Shown piece after piece: positions 39,030 through 46,052 of a stretch of DNA of 55,990 nt (position 1 is its first letter; every line of letters begins with the position of its first letter). The stretch lies in contig SVSJ01000014.1 in assembly GCA_015064355.1 (NCBI GenBank), positions 1-55,990 on the forward strand. The letters are read 5' to 3'. The notes beneath the pieces were generated by a model. It did no database searches. It was not told where the DNA came from and saw only the letters and a program-made list of their open reading frames with translations. A program made the position numbers and the translations under genes. The stretch comes from Oscillospiraceae bacterium. Lineage in GTDB: Bacteria; Bacillota; Clostridia; Oscillospirales; CAG-272.

Positions 39030-39253
39030 GCAGAAGGAAAGATTTGAAAAGGCTTCACCTTCCAGTCGTAGAAATAGTCGTCTCGTTCACTCTGGCGAGC
39101 TCGCGATACTCGTTTTCTACGACCTTCTCGAGCCACCTTCATCCTCCCCCGGAGGCGGTGACTCTCGAAGCCCTTGCCGGTGCCCGTCGCTCGAGCTCAA
39201 ATCTTTCAGAATAAAGAAAAACGAACCCACAAAAGTGGATTCGTTTTCTTTAC
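39030..39253. repeat. tRNA-Ser-3'-end-bearing element, copy 2 (224 bp)
   Basis: Nearly identical to copy 1: two substitutions seen (39041-region GGAAAG for GGAGAG, GAGCTC for GAGTTC) and two fewer T in the terminator tract. It is immediately followed by the real tRNA-Ser gene, whose 3' end (39254-39272) gives the third copy of the 19-base direct repeat. Confidence 0.88.
39216..39250 (-). terminator. Terminator of tRNA-Ser
   Basis: On the minus strand AACGAATCCAC-TTTT-GTGGGTTCGTT forms a hairpin followed by a T-rich tract, 3 bases after the tRNA. The same hairpin is present in copy 1 of the element. Confidence 0.85.
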
Positions 39254-39340
39254 GCAGAAGGAGAGATTTGAACTCTCGCGCCGGTTACCCGACCTACACC
39301 CTTAGCAGGGGCGCCTCTTCGGCCTCTTGAGTACTTCTGC
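39253..39340 (-). tRNA. tRNA-Ser (GCU anticodon)
   Basis: 88 bases on the minus strand. The acceptor arms GCAGAAG and CTTCTGC pair fully. D arm CTC...GAG, anticodon arm CGCCC-CTGCTAA-GGGTG with anticodon GCT, a long variable arm (class II tRNA) and T arm GAGAG-TTCAAAT-CTCTC are all present. CCA is not encoded. It reads AGC/AGU serine codons. Confidence 0.95.
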
Positions 39341-39403
39341 GTACCAAGTATTCGTCCAAAATTGAACGGCGAATGCGGCTTTGTCATCACATTCAGCCTG
39401 TAT

Positions 39404-39432
39404 ATTATAATATAATCTGCCGTTTTTGTCAA
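39404..39432 (-). promoter_or_regulatory. Promoter of tRNA-Ser
   Basis: Minus strand: -35 TTGACA (39432-39427), 17-base spacer, -10 TATAAT (39409-39404). A perfect consensus; the predicted transcript starts near 39397, 57 bases before the mature 5' end. Confidence 0.88.
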
Positions 39433-39478
39433 GTCTTTTTCCTAAAAAATAAATATTTTCATTATTTTCATATAATGA

Positions 39479-39507
39479 TTGACTTTTTGACAGAAATATA
39501 TTAAAAT
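39479..39507 (+). promoter_or_regulatory. Promoter of the transketolase genes
   Basis: -35 TTGACT (39479-39484), 17-base spacer, -10 TAAAAT (39502-39507), about 60 bases before the first ATG. A second TTGACA at 39487 has no good -10. Confidence 0.65.
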
Positions 39508-39570
39508 TAATGTGGTCAATTATGTCGCAGGATATGCGACTCTACAATAAAACAGAAAGGCAATGTAAAA

Positions 39571-40395
39571 ATGGACACACAAAGAAAAACCGAACTCAAA
39601 GAAATTGCCCGTAAGATCCGCGTTGGTATCATTGACGCTGTTCACTCGGCAAAGAGCGGTCATCCCGGTGGAAGCCTTTCCATCGCGGACGTACTGACTT
39701 ATTTATACTTCGAGGAGCTTAACATTGATCCTGCAAATCCTAAGATGGAGAACAGAGACCGTCTCGTTCTTTCCAAGGGTCACTGCGCTCCCGGTCTTTA
39801 TTCCGCACTTGCTAACCGCGGATTCTTCCCTGTAGAAGATCTCAAGACCTTCAGAAAGACAACAAGCTATCTTCAGGGCCACCCTGATATGAAGCACACT
39901 CCCGGTGTAGATATGTCCTCCGGCTCTCTCGGTCAGGGCACATCCGTTTCCTGCGGTATGGCTCTTGCAAACAAGCTTGACGGCACTTCCGTTCGCGTTT
40001 ACGCCATCCTCGGCGACGGCGAAACACAGGAAGGTCAGGTTTGGGAAGCTGCAATGTTCGCAGGTCACTACAAGCTGTCCAACCTCTGCTGGCTCGTTGA
40101 CTTCAACGGTCTCCAGATCGACGGACCTATTGCTGAAGTTATGAACCCCGCACCTTACACAGAAAAGTTCACTGCATTCGGCTGGAACGTGGTTGACTGC
40201 GACGCTCACGATTTTGATTCCATCGAAGCTGCTTACAAGGCTGCTCGCGCTTGCACAGATAAGCCCACAGTAATCATTTCCCACTCCACAAAGGGTAAGG
40301 GCGTTTCCTTCATGGAAAACAACGTTGCATGGCACGGCGCTGCTCCCAACGACGAGCAGTATGAAATCGCTATGGCTGATCTCGGTGAGAGATAA
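39571..40395 (+). CDS. Transketolase N-terminal (ThDP-binding) subunit
   Basis: 274 residues, half of a split transketolase. It forms the thiamine-diphosphate site that moves two-carbon units between sugar phosphates. Visible motifs are KSGHPGGSLSIADVLTYLYF, DRLVLSKGHCAPGLYSAL, SSGSLGQGTSVSCGMAL and the ThDP motif GDGETQEGQVWEAAMFAGHYKLSNLCWLVDFN. The partner subunit begins 43 bases downstream with its own AAAGGA RBS, so the pair forms one operon. Split transketolases are common in Clostridia. Confidence 0.95.
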   Translation: MDTQRKTELKEIARKIRVGIIDAVHSAKSGHPGGSLSIADVLTYLYFEELNIDPANPKMENRDRLVLSKGHCAPGLYSALANRGFFPVEDLKTFRKTTSYLQGHPDMKHTPGVDMSSGSLGQGTSVSCGMALANKLDGTSVRVYAILGDGETQEGQVWEAAMFAGHYKLSNLCWLVDFNGLQIDGPIAEVMNPAPYTEKFTAFGWNVVDCDAHDFDSIEAAYKAARACTDKPTVIISHSTKGKGVSFMENNVAWHGAAPNDEQYEIAMADLGER

Positions 40396-40438
40396 GTCCG
40401 GACACAAAATAAGCTAACATCGAAAGGAATATAATAAA

Positions 40439-41380
40439 ATGGCTGAAAAAATTGCTACCCGTGAGGCATACGGTAAGGCCCTTGCGGAATTCGGTGCAGA
40501 ATACGAAAATCTCGTAGTTCTTGACGCGGACCTTGCTGCCGCTACAAAGACAGGCACATTCAAGAAAGCATTTCCCGATAGATTCTTCGACTGCGGTATC
40601 GCTGAAAACAACATGATCGGTGTTGCAACCGGTATGTCCCTCAGCGGAAAGATCCCCTTTGCTTCCTCCTTCGCAATGTTTGCGGCAGGCCGTAGTTTCG
40701 AGCAGATCAGAAACTCTATCGGTTACCCCCACAACAACGTAAAGATCGGTGCAACACACGCAGGTATCACTGTTGGTGAAGACGGCGCGACACACCAGTG
40801 CAACGAGGATATCGCTCTTATGCGTACAATCCCCGGCATGATCATTCTCAATCCCGCTGACGCTACAGAAGCTCGCCTTGCTGTTAAGGCTGCTATCGAG
40901 CACAACGGTCCTGTATATCTCCGCTTCGGCAGAATGGCAGTTCCCACTCTGTTCGACGAAACATACGACTTCCAGATCGGTAAGGGCGTAAAGCTTGCAG
41001 AAGGTACTGACGTTGCTCTCGTTGCAACAGGTATCGAAGTTGAGCAGGCACTCCTCGCACGCGATATTCTCGCAGAAGAGGGTATCTCCGCTTCAGTTAT
41101 CAACATCTGCACAATCAAGCCTCTTGATGAAGACCTCATCGTAGCAGAAGCTGAAAAGTGCGGCTGCATCGTAACCTGCGAAGAGCACACCGTTATCGGC
41201 GGTCTTGGCGCGGCTGTTTGCGAATGCCTTGCTGAAAAGTGCCCCACACCTGTACTCCGCGTTGGTATCAATGATGAGTTCGGTCGCAGCGGCCCTGCAA
41301 AGGAACTTGTTTCCTACTATCACCTTGATGGACAGTCCATTGCTGAAAAGGCAAAGGCTGCTATCGCACTTAAGAAATAA
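40439..41380 (+). CDS. Transketolase C-terminal subunit
   Basis: 313 residues, the pyrimidine-binding plus C-terminal domains of a split transketolase. Recognisable blocks are DADLAAATKTGTFKKAFPDRFFDCGIAENNMIGVATGMSLSG (with the catalytic Glu in AENNM) and the ThDP-interacting HAGITVGEDGATHQCNEDIALMR. The C-terminal domain includes CEEHTVIGGLGAAVCE. It must pair with the upstream subunit to work. RBS GAAAGGAA. Terminator at 41392. Confidence 0.95.
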   Translation: MAEKIATREAYGKALAEFGAEYENLVVLDADLAAATKTGTFKKAFPDRFFDCGIAENNMIGVATGMSLSGKIPFASSFAMFAAGRSFEQIRNSIGYPHNNVKIGATHAGITVGEDGATHQCNEDIALMRTIPGMIILNPADATEARLAVKAAIEHNGPVYLRFGRMAVPTLFDETYDFQIGKGVKLAEGTDVALVATGIEVEQALLARDILAEEGISASVINICTIKPLDEDLIVAEAEKCGCIVTCEEHTVIGGLGAAVCECLAEKCPTPVLRVGINDEFGRSGPAKELVSYYHLDGQSIAEKAKAAIALKK

Positions 41381-41391
41381 GTGAATAAGAG

Positions 41392-41419
41392 AACGGGCAC
41401 TTTCGCGTGTCCGTTTTTT
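41392..41419 (+). terminator. Terminator after the transketolase genes
   Basis: ACGGGCAC pairs with GTGTCCGT across TTTCGC, followed by TTTTTTC. Confidence 0.88.
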
Positions 41420-41475
41420 CATTTCAACTACAGATTGAGGTGCATTTTTCACCGATTCAATTACTGCTTGCTGTA

Positions 41476-41510
41476 TTGTGAGTGAGAATTTTGCTAAAAT
41501 TCAGTCACAA
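41476..41510. promoter_or_regulatory. Imperfect palindrome upstream of the XRE gene
   Basis: AGAATTTT-GCT-AAAATTC at the centre, extended by TTGTGAGTG on the left and GTCACAA on the right with a two-base offset. It lies about 100 bases before the XRE regulator and might be its operator; no direct evidence. Confidence 0.5.
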
Positions 41511-41531
41511 GCAGGAAAGGAAGCGAACGAT

Positions 41532-41597
41532 ATGCTTGGTGAAACAACGGCCGGAATTAAAATTGTTAAAAACGGCAAAAACGTATTCATAAAGTAG
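41532..41597 (+). CDS. Possible 21-residue small ORF
   Basis: ATG 41532 has AAGGAA 9 bases upstream and reads MLGETTAGIKIVKNGKNVFIK before a stop at 41597. It ends 16 bases before the XRE start. The spacing fits a real small ORF, but the length is too short to support it without conservation data; it could be a leader or chance. Confidence 0.3.
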   Translation: MLGETTAGIKIVKNGKNVFIK

Positions 41598-41613
41598 GAA
41601 AGGTGGAGTAATT

Positions 41614-42549
41614 ATGTTTGACATGACAAAGGTAGCAGCAAATATCGCAAAGCTACGCAAGGAAAAGGGACTTACACAAATGGCTCTCGCAGATAGGCTT
41701 GGCATCAGTTTTCAGGCTGTCAGCAATTGGGAGAGAGGACTCAGTATGCCTGACATTTCAAAGCTTGGTGAGCTGTCAGAACTGTTTGAAGTTTCTATTG
41801 ATGAGATCCTCTGGAATAAAAGAGGGACGGAGATCACCGAAAAGGTCATAAATAGCGAGCCTATTTGTGACATCAGCATCAAGGAAATTGAAGAGGTTGC
41901 TCCGATTCTGTATGCGGAACAGGTAGAGGAGCTTATGGAAGGGATAGCCGAGCCGGAAATAACAGCAGAAGATATGGCTTCTGTTGCACCGTTTGTCAGC
42001 CAGAACTTTATTGATAGTTTTGCAAGAAAGCAAGTGAAAAAGCACGGAACAGTCGAGGCAATTGAACCGATTCTCATGGACCTCAGCGATTCTTGCATTG
42101 ATGAGATCGCAATGACTTTGTATGAAAAGGGTGGTATCGAATCAATCGAAGATATCGCAGAGCTTTTAAGCGACGAAACTATTGGTGAAATTGCTATGAA
42201 ATCATACGAGACGCACGGTATCGAATCAATCGAAGATATCGCAGAGCTTTTAAGCGACGAAACTATTGGTGAAATTGCTATGAAATCATACGAGACGCAC
42301 AGTATCGAATCAATCGAAGATATCGCAGAGCTTTTAAGCGACGAAACTATTGGCGAAATTGCTATGAAATCGTACGAGACGCACGGTATCGAATCAATCG
42401 AAGATATCGCAGAGCTTTTGAGCGACGAAGCTCTTGGCAGAATTGCCACCGATGCGCTCAAAAAGCACGGACTTAAGGGAATAGCTCCCTTGCTGGAGTA
42501 TATTGATGAGGACGTTATAGAAAGCTATCTCCATTCGCGCGGATTGTAA
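41614..42549 (+). CDS. XRE-family transcriptional regulator with tandem helical repeats
   Basis: 311 residues, RBS GGTGGAG. The N-terminal helix-turn-helix (about 5-60) is typical XRE: IAKLRKEKGLTQMALADRLGISFQAVSNWERG. A linker with ITEKVINSEPICDI and helical regions follows. The C-terminal part holds four 28-residue repeats GIESIEDIAELLSDETIGEIAMKSYETH, encoded by nearly identical 84-base units (42133-42468), then a closing part ending ESYLHSRGL. It probably represses or activates nearby genes as a cytoplasmic DNA-binding protein; the repeats may sense a ligand or promote oligomers. An upstream palindrome is a candidate site. The target is unknown. Confidence 0.88.
   Translation: MFDMTKVAANIAKLRKEKGLTQMALADRLGISFQAVSNWERGLSMPDISKLGELSELFEVSIDEILWNKRGTEITEKVINSEPICDISIKEIEEVAPILYAEQVEELMEGIAEPEITAEDMASVAPFVSQNFIDSFARKQVKKHGTVEAIEPILMDLSDSCIDEIAMTLYEKGGIESIEDIAELLSDETIGEIAMKSYETHGIESIEDIAELLSDETIGEIAMKSYETHSIESIEDIAELLSDETIGEIAMKSYETHGIESIEDIAELLSDEALGRIATDALKKHGLKGIAPLLEYIDEDVIESYLHSRGL
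42133..42468 (+). repeat. Four tandem 84-bp in-frame repeats in the XRE gene
   Basis: Unit starts at 42133, 42217, 42301 and 42385. Units 1-3 differ by only a few bases; unit 4 is diverged at its end. Each encodes GIESIEDIAELLSDETIGEIA-type residues. Near-identity means recent expansion, so copy number may vary between strains. Confidence 0.95.
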
Positions 42550-42560
42550 AGAAGAGGCTA

Positions 42561-42589
42561 AACAGGCATTTTCGGATGCCTGTTTTTCT
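42561..42589 (+). terminator. Terminator after the XRE gene
   Basis: AACAGGCAT (42561-42569) pairs with ATGCCTGTT (42575-42583), then TTTCT. It directly precedes the next promoter. Confidence 0.92.
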
Positions 42590-42590
42590 A

Positions 42591-42619
42591 TTGACAAAGT
42601 TTGGCAGGTAATGTATAAT
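42591..42619 (+). promoter_or_regulatory. Promoter of the histidine phosphatase gene
   Basis: -35 TTGACA (42591-42596), 17-base spacer, -10 TATAAT (42614-42619), a full consensus match. The predicted start is near 42626, which rules out the in-frame GTG at 42624 as translation start. Confidence 0.9.
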
Positions 42620-42668
42620 AACTGTGTATAGACTGAATATTATTATCATTTTTCAAGGAGGATTGGAC

Positions 42669-43391
42669 TTGTCTCAGATCAAAAGAAGAACTCTGAAAAC
42701 AACACCCGTTGTGCTGATGCAACCGTCGGCAGCGGCTCATATTCTCCTTGAGGGACGCACTCTCGTGTGCCTGGCTCGTCACGGCCAGACCGACTGGAAC
42801 CTGGTGAAAAGGCTCCAGGGACACGAAAACGTACCCCTTAACGCTATGGGACACTCTCAGGCGGAGATTCTTGCCGGACTTGTGACGGATATAAAAAACT
42901 GCGGTGTTTCCTTTGCTGCGGTTTGTACCTCTCCTCTTGACAGAGCACACGAAACTGCAAAATATGTATCAAAGGCTCTCGGATTGGGGGATCCTATTGT
43001 TGTGGAGCGTCTTATTGAGCGAGACTATGGCAGTCTGTCGGGGCTTACCCTTGAAGAACGCATACAGAAATACCCCAGAGGGGAACGCCAGGCAGGGGAT
43101 GTTGAAGTAGTGCCGGTGGCGGCTAAGCGAATGCTTCGGGCTATTGACGATATGCTTGAAGTATCCGACCGCAAAACTGTGGTTGGCGTAACTCACGGCG
43201 GTATCATCAACGCGGTGTTCTCCCGACTTACCCAGGGTGAGATCGGCACAGGCAAGACCTTGTCAGTCAACTGTGGTTTGAGTCTTGTGGCGGCAGGAAT
43301 AGGCGAGGCAGTACCGATTGCGTTCAATCTCCAGGGAGAAAACGCCGTTCAGTTTATTAAGAAAATGATACACTTCGGCGCTGAATTATAA
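42669..43391 (+). CDS. Histidine phosphatase family (phosphoglycerate-mutase-like) protein
   Basis: 240 residues from TTG 42669, six bases after AAGGAGGA; upstream in-frame codons precede the transcript start. The catalytic motif is LARHGQTDWN (RHG, His nucleophile), with VPLNAMGHSQA, SPLDRAHETA, ERDYGSLSG and the second His in VGVTHGGIINAV. This is the cobC/PhpP-like branch of the family, acting on phosphorylated small molecules; the substrate cannot be named. It is cytoplasmic. It is single-gene with its own promoter and a terminator, just upstream of copA. Confidence 0.9.
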   Translation: MSQIKRRTLKTTPVVLMQPSAAAHILLEGRTLVCLARHGQTDWNLVKRLQGHENVPLNAMGHSQAEILAGLVTDIKNCGVSFAAVCTSPLDRAHETAKYVSKALGLGDPIVVERLIERDYGSLSGLTLEERIQKYPRGERQAGDVEVVPVAAKRMLRAIDDMLEVSDRKTVVGVTHGGIINAVFSRLTQGEIGTGKTLSVNCGLSLVAAGIGEAVPIAFNLQGENAVQFIKKMIHFGAEL

Positions 43392-43395
43392 AAAA

Positions 43396-43427
43396 CGCTC
43401 CGCACGGCTTGTTGCGGAGTCTTATTT
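43396..43427 (+). terminator. Terminator after the histidine phosphatase gene
   Basis: CTCCGCA (43398-43404) pairs with TGCGGAG (43413-43419), preceded by A5 and followed by TCTTATTT. Confidence 0.75.
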
Positions 43428-43431
43428 GGGG

Positions 43432-43455
43432 GCCAGTTACTCATTGCTAACTGGC
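43432..43455. promoter_or_regulatory. Perfect inverted repeat upstream of copA
   Basis: GCCAGTTA (43432-43439) and TAACTGGC (43448-43455), 8 pairs with an 8-base spacer, lie 35 bases before the copA start. It does not match the CopY box (TACANNTGTA). It may be an operator or a structure in the leader. Confidence 0.5.
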
Positions 43456-43489
43456 TGTTGAAAAGTCTTAAATCGAAAGAAGGTGGAGT

Positions 43490-45754
43490 ATGACAACAAA
43501 GAAATTTTCCGTTGGTGGAATGTCCTGTGCGGCTTGTCAGGCGGCGGTGGAAAAGTGCGTCCTTTCACTGGGTGGAGTGGAGGAGGGGGCAGTCAGCCTT
43601 ATGACAAACTCCATGACACTAACCTTTGACGAAAAAACAATAACCGAGGAGGAGATCTTCAAAGCCGTAGGCGACGCGGGATATTCCGCAGGTGCTTGGG
43701 TGAAGAGAGAAACATCCGAGGAAGAAGAAAACAAGAAATATCATGCGATGATAAAGCGGTTTGTGGCCTCTGCTGTCCTTGCCGTTATTATGATGTATGT
43801 CACTATGGGACATATGGTGGGCTTGCCACTTCCCTGGTTTATGGATCCTCACGGTGAGGGGCTTGCTCCCATTATTTATGCAGCAGTTCAGCTTGTCATC
43901 ACGATTCCCGTGATTATTATCAACATTCACTACTTCATTGACGGAGCGAAAAGCGCCCTTCACAAGAGTGCGAATATGAACACTCTCGTTGCAACAGGTG
44001 CCGCGGCGTCAATGGTGTACGGACTCTATATTCTCGGATGCATGATCCACGCGTATTCCACAGGCGGCGAGGCTCACGTTTACTCGGAGGAGCTGTATTT
44101 CGAGTCTGTGACTATGATTTTGACCCTAATCACTCTTGGCAGGATCCTTGAATCCCGTGCAAGACGGCACACGTCAGACGCGGTCAGGAAGCTTATGGCG
44201 CTTACTCCCAAAACTGCCGAGGTTATCAGAAACGGCGAGACCTTAACCGTTCCCTCTGAAGAGCTTGTGGTAGGTGATAGAGTTATCATCCGTGCTGGTG
44301 CGGCAATTCCTTGCGACGGAGTTGTGCTCGCGGGTGGCGGTACTGCTGACGAGAGCATTATCACCGGCGAAAGCGTACCTGTTCAGAAAAACGAGGGAGA
44401 CACCCTCATCTGCGGCACTATCCTCACCTCCGGTTATGCCGAAATGGAAGCCACACACGTTGGCGAGGACACCACTGTTGCGAAGATAACCCAGCTTGTG
44501 GACGATGCGGCGTCAAGCAAAGCACCTGTGCAGAAGCTTGCCGACAAGATCAGCGGCGTATTCGTGCCGATAGTTTGCGGAATAGCCATTCTCACGTTTA
44601 CCTTGTGGATGATATTCGACGGCTCACTTCACCGCGCCGTTGGATTTGGTATATCTGTTCTTGTAATCAGCTGTCCCTGCGCCCTCGGACTTGCAACACC
44701 TACCGCAATTATGTGCGGTGTGGGCAGAGGTGCGGGACTTGGTATTCTCATAAAATCCGCTGACGCTATCGACGTGCTGCACAAGGCAACCGTTGCGGTT
44801 CTTGACAAAACAGGCACCGTTACCGAAGGAAAGATGAGTGTTGCGGATGTTTACGGAAAAGAGGAGCTTCTCTCCGTTGCTGCATCACTTGAAAGCATGA
44901 GCGAGCATCCGATCGGGATTGCCATAGTTGAACACGCTCTCGCCGAGGGTGTGGAAGCTACCTTGGTAGAGGACTTCACCCAGTCGTTTGGTGGTGGCCT
45001 GCGAGGAATCATAGACGGCTGCGAATGTATCGGCGGCAACGCGGAATACCTGGAAAAATGCGGTGTGAAAGTGCCCGGGGAAATGCTCGACCGGCTTGAC
45101 ACATATGCCAAAAGCGGCAAGACCCCCGTTATGTTTGCAAAAGATGGGGAAGTGCTTGGTATAGTAGCCCTGGCAGACCGGATCAAGCCCTCCAGCCGTG
45201 AAGCGGTGCGTAAGCTGAAGGAACAGGGATTTGACGTGTTTATGCTGACCGGCGACTGCGAAACAACTGCACTTGCCATTGCGGCGGACGCAGGAATCGA
45301 CCATGTGATCTCCGGCGTAAAGCCTGACGAAAAGTCCGCTTATATTGAGAAACTCATGTCGGGAGAATACTTTGGAGACGGCAAACGGCGGTATGCAGTA
45401 ATGATCGGTGACGGTGTAAACGATGCACCTGCCCTTGCTATGGCGGACTGCGGTATGGCAGTTGCACACGGCACGGATATTGCCATAGAATCTGCCGGGG
45501 TTATTCTTGTTAAGAACGATCTGACAGACGCCGCACGTGCGGTAGACCTGTCTCATGCAGTAATGAGGAACATCGCGCAGAATCTGGCGTGGGCATTCGG
45601 CTATAACGTGCTTTGCATACCTGTGGCGGCGGGAGCTTTGTTCCCCCTGTTCGGAATTGCCCTGACACCCATGATCGCGTCGGCAGCAATGTCATTGTCC
45701 AGCGTGTGCGTGGTGACAAACGCCCTGCGCCTGCGGACTTATAAAGCGAAATAA
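43490..45754 (+). CDS. copA: Copper-translocating P-type ATPase
   Basis: 754 residues, RBS AAGGTGGAG. One N-terminal HMA domain (GGMSCAACQ, Cys13 and Cys16) precedes eight predicted membrane helices. The actuator motif is ITGESVPV, the ion-binding CPC is ISCPCALGLATP (Cys395, Cys397), the phosphorylation Asp439 is in DKTGTVTEG, and the nucleotide region has SEHPIG and GDGVNDAPA. The late-helix patterns YNVLCIPVAAG and MSLSSVCVVTNALRL match the Cu+ subtype (IB-1). It exports Cu+ across the membrane. The HMA gene 29 bases downstream likely forms the export module. Confidence 0.95.
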   Translation: MTTKKFSVGGMSCAACQAAVEKCVLSLGGVEEGAVSLMTNSMTLTFDEKTITEEEIFKAVGDAGYSAGAWVKRETSEEEENKKYHAMIKRFVASAVLAVIMMYVTMGHMVGLPLPWFMDPHGEGLAPIIYAAVQLVITIPVIIINIHYFIDGAKSALHKSANMNTLVATGAAASMVYGLYILGCMIHAYSTGGEAHVYSEELYFESVTMILTLITLGRILESRARRHTSDAVRKLMALTPKTAEVIRNGETLTVPSEELVVGDRVIIRAGAAIPCDGVVLAGGGTADESIITGESVPVQKNEGDTLICGTILTSGYAEMEATHVGEDTTVAKITQLVDDAASSKAPVQKLADKISGVFVPIVCGIAILTFTLWMIFDGSLHRAVGFGISVLVISCPCALGLATPTAIMCGVGRGAGLGILIKSADAIDVLHKATVAVLDKTGTVTEGKMSVADVYGKEELLSVAASLESMSEHPIGIAIVEHALAEGVEATLVEDFTQSFGGGLRGIIDGCECIGGNAEYLEKCGVKVPGEMLDRLDTYAKSGKTPVMFAKDGEVLGIVALADRIKPSSREAVRKLKEQGFDVFMLTGDCETTALAIAADAGIDHVISGVKPDEKSAYIEKLMSGEYFGDGKRRYAVMIGDGVNDAPALAMADCGMAVAHGTDIAIESAGVILVKNDLTDAARAVDLSHAVMRNIAQNLAWAFGYNVLCIPVAAGALFPLFGIALTPMIASAAMSLSSVCVVTNALRLRTYKAK

Positions 45755-45782
45755 CTTGACTACAAATAAAGGAGAAACTAAA

Positions 45783-46001
45783 ATGTTGTTCGGAAAAAAG
45801 AAAAAGGTAAATCTCAAGATCGAGGGAATGCATTGCCCCAAGTGCGTTGCAAAGGTTGAGACGGCTATGAAGAATCTTGGCGGCAAGGCGGAAATTGATC
45901 TCAAGCTTGGACGCGCAACAGTAACTTGCCCCGAAAAGCTTGACGTTGCGACTATCATCGCAGCAGTAGAGGCTCTCGGCTTCAAGTGCACTGCGCTGTA
46001 A
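45783..46001 (+). CDS. Heavy-metal-associated (HMA) copper chaperone-like protein
   Basis: 72 residues from ATG 45783 with GGAGAAA upstream; an in-frame TTG at 45756 has no RBS. It is one HMA fold: IEGMHCPKCVAKVETAMKNL with the metal pair Cys-x-x-Cys, then DLKLGRATVTC and VATIIAAVEALGFKC. It has a very basic N terminus (GKKKKV). It probably delivers Cu+ to CopA, as CopZ does. Gene order copA-copZ with short spacing supports a shared transcript. Other soft metals are possible. Confidence 0.88.
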   Translation: MLFGKKKKVNLKIEGMHCPKCVAKVETAMKNLGGKAEIDLKLGRATVTCPEKLDVATIIAAVEALGFKCTAL

Positions 46002-46016
46002 GATAATAAAACAAAA

Positions 46017-46052
46017 AGAAAAGACGGAGGAGAGTCCGTCTTTTTTTATATT
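46017..46052. terminator. Terminator after the copper module (bidirectional)
   Basis: AAAAGACGGA pairs with TCCGTCTTTT across the GGAGAG loop, with long A- and T-rich flanks, between convergent genes. Confidence 0.9.

Noticed and set aside
38680-39214. Two overlapping similar plus-strand ORFs
   Set aside because: They read through the two copies of the 225-bp element in the same frame, so similarity follows from the DNA repeat. No RBS is seen; the second ORF starts inside copy 1.
42133-42468. 84-bp tandem repeats as a CRISPR array
   Set aside because: The units are contiguous, in frame, coding, with no spacers; they are protein repeats.
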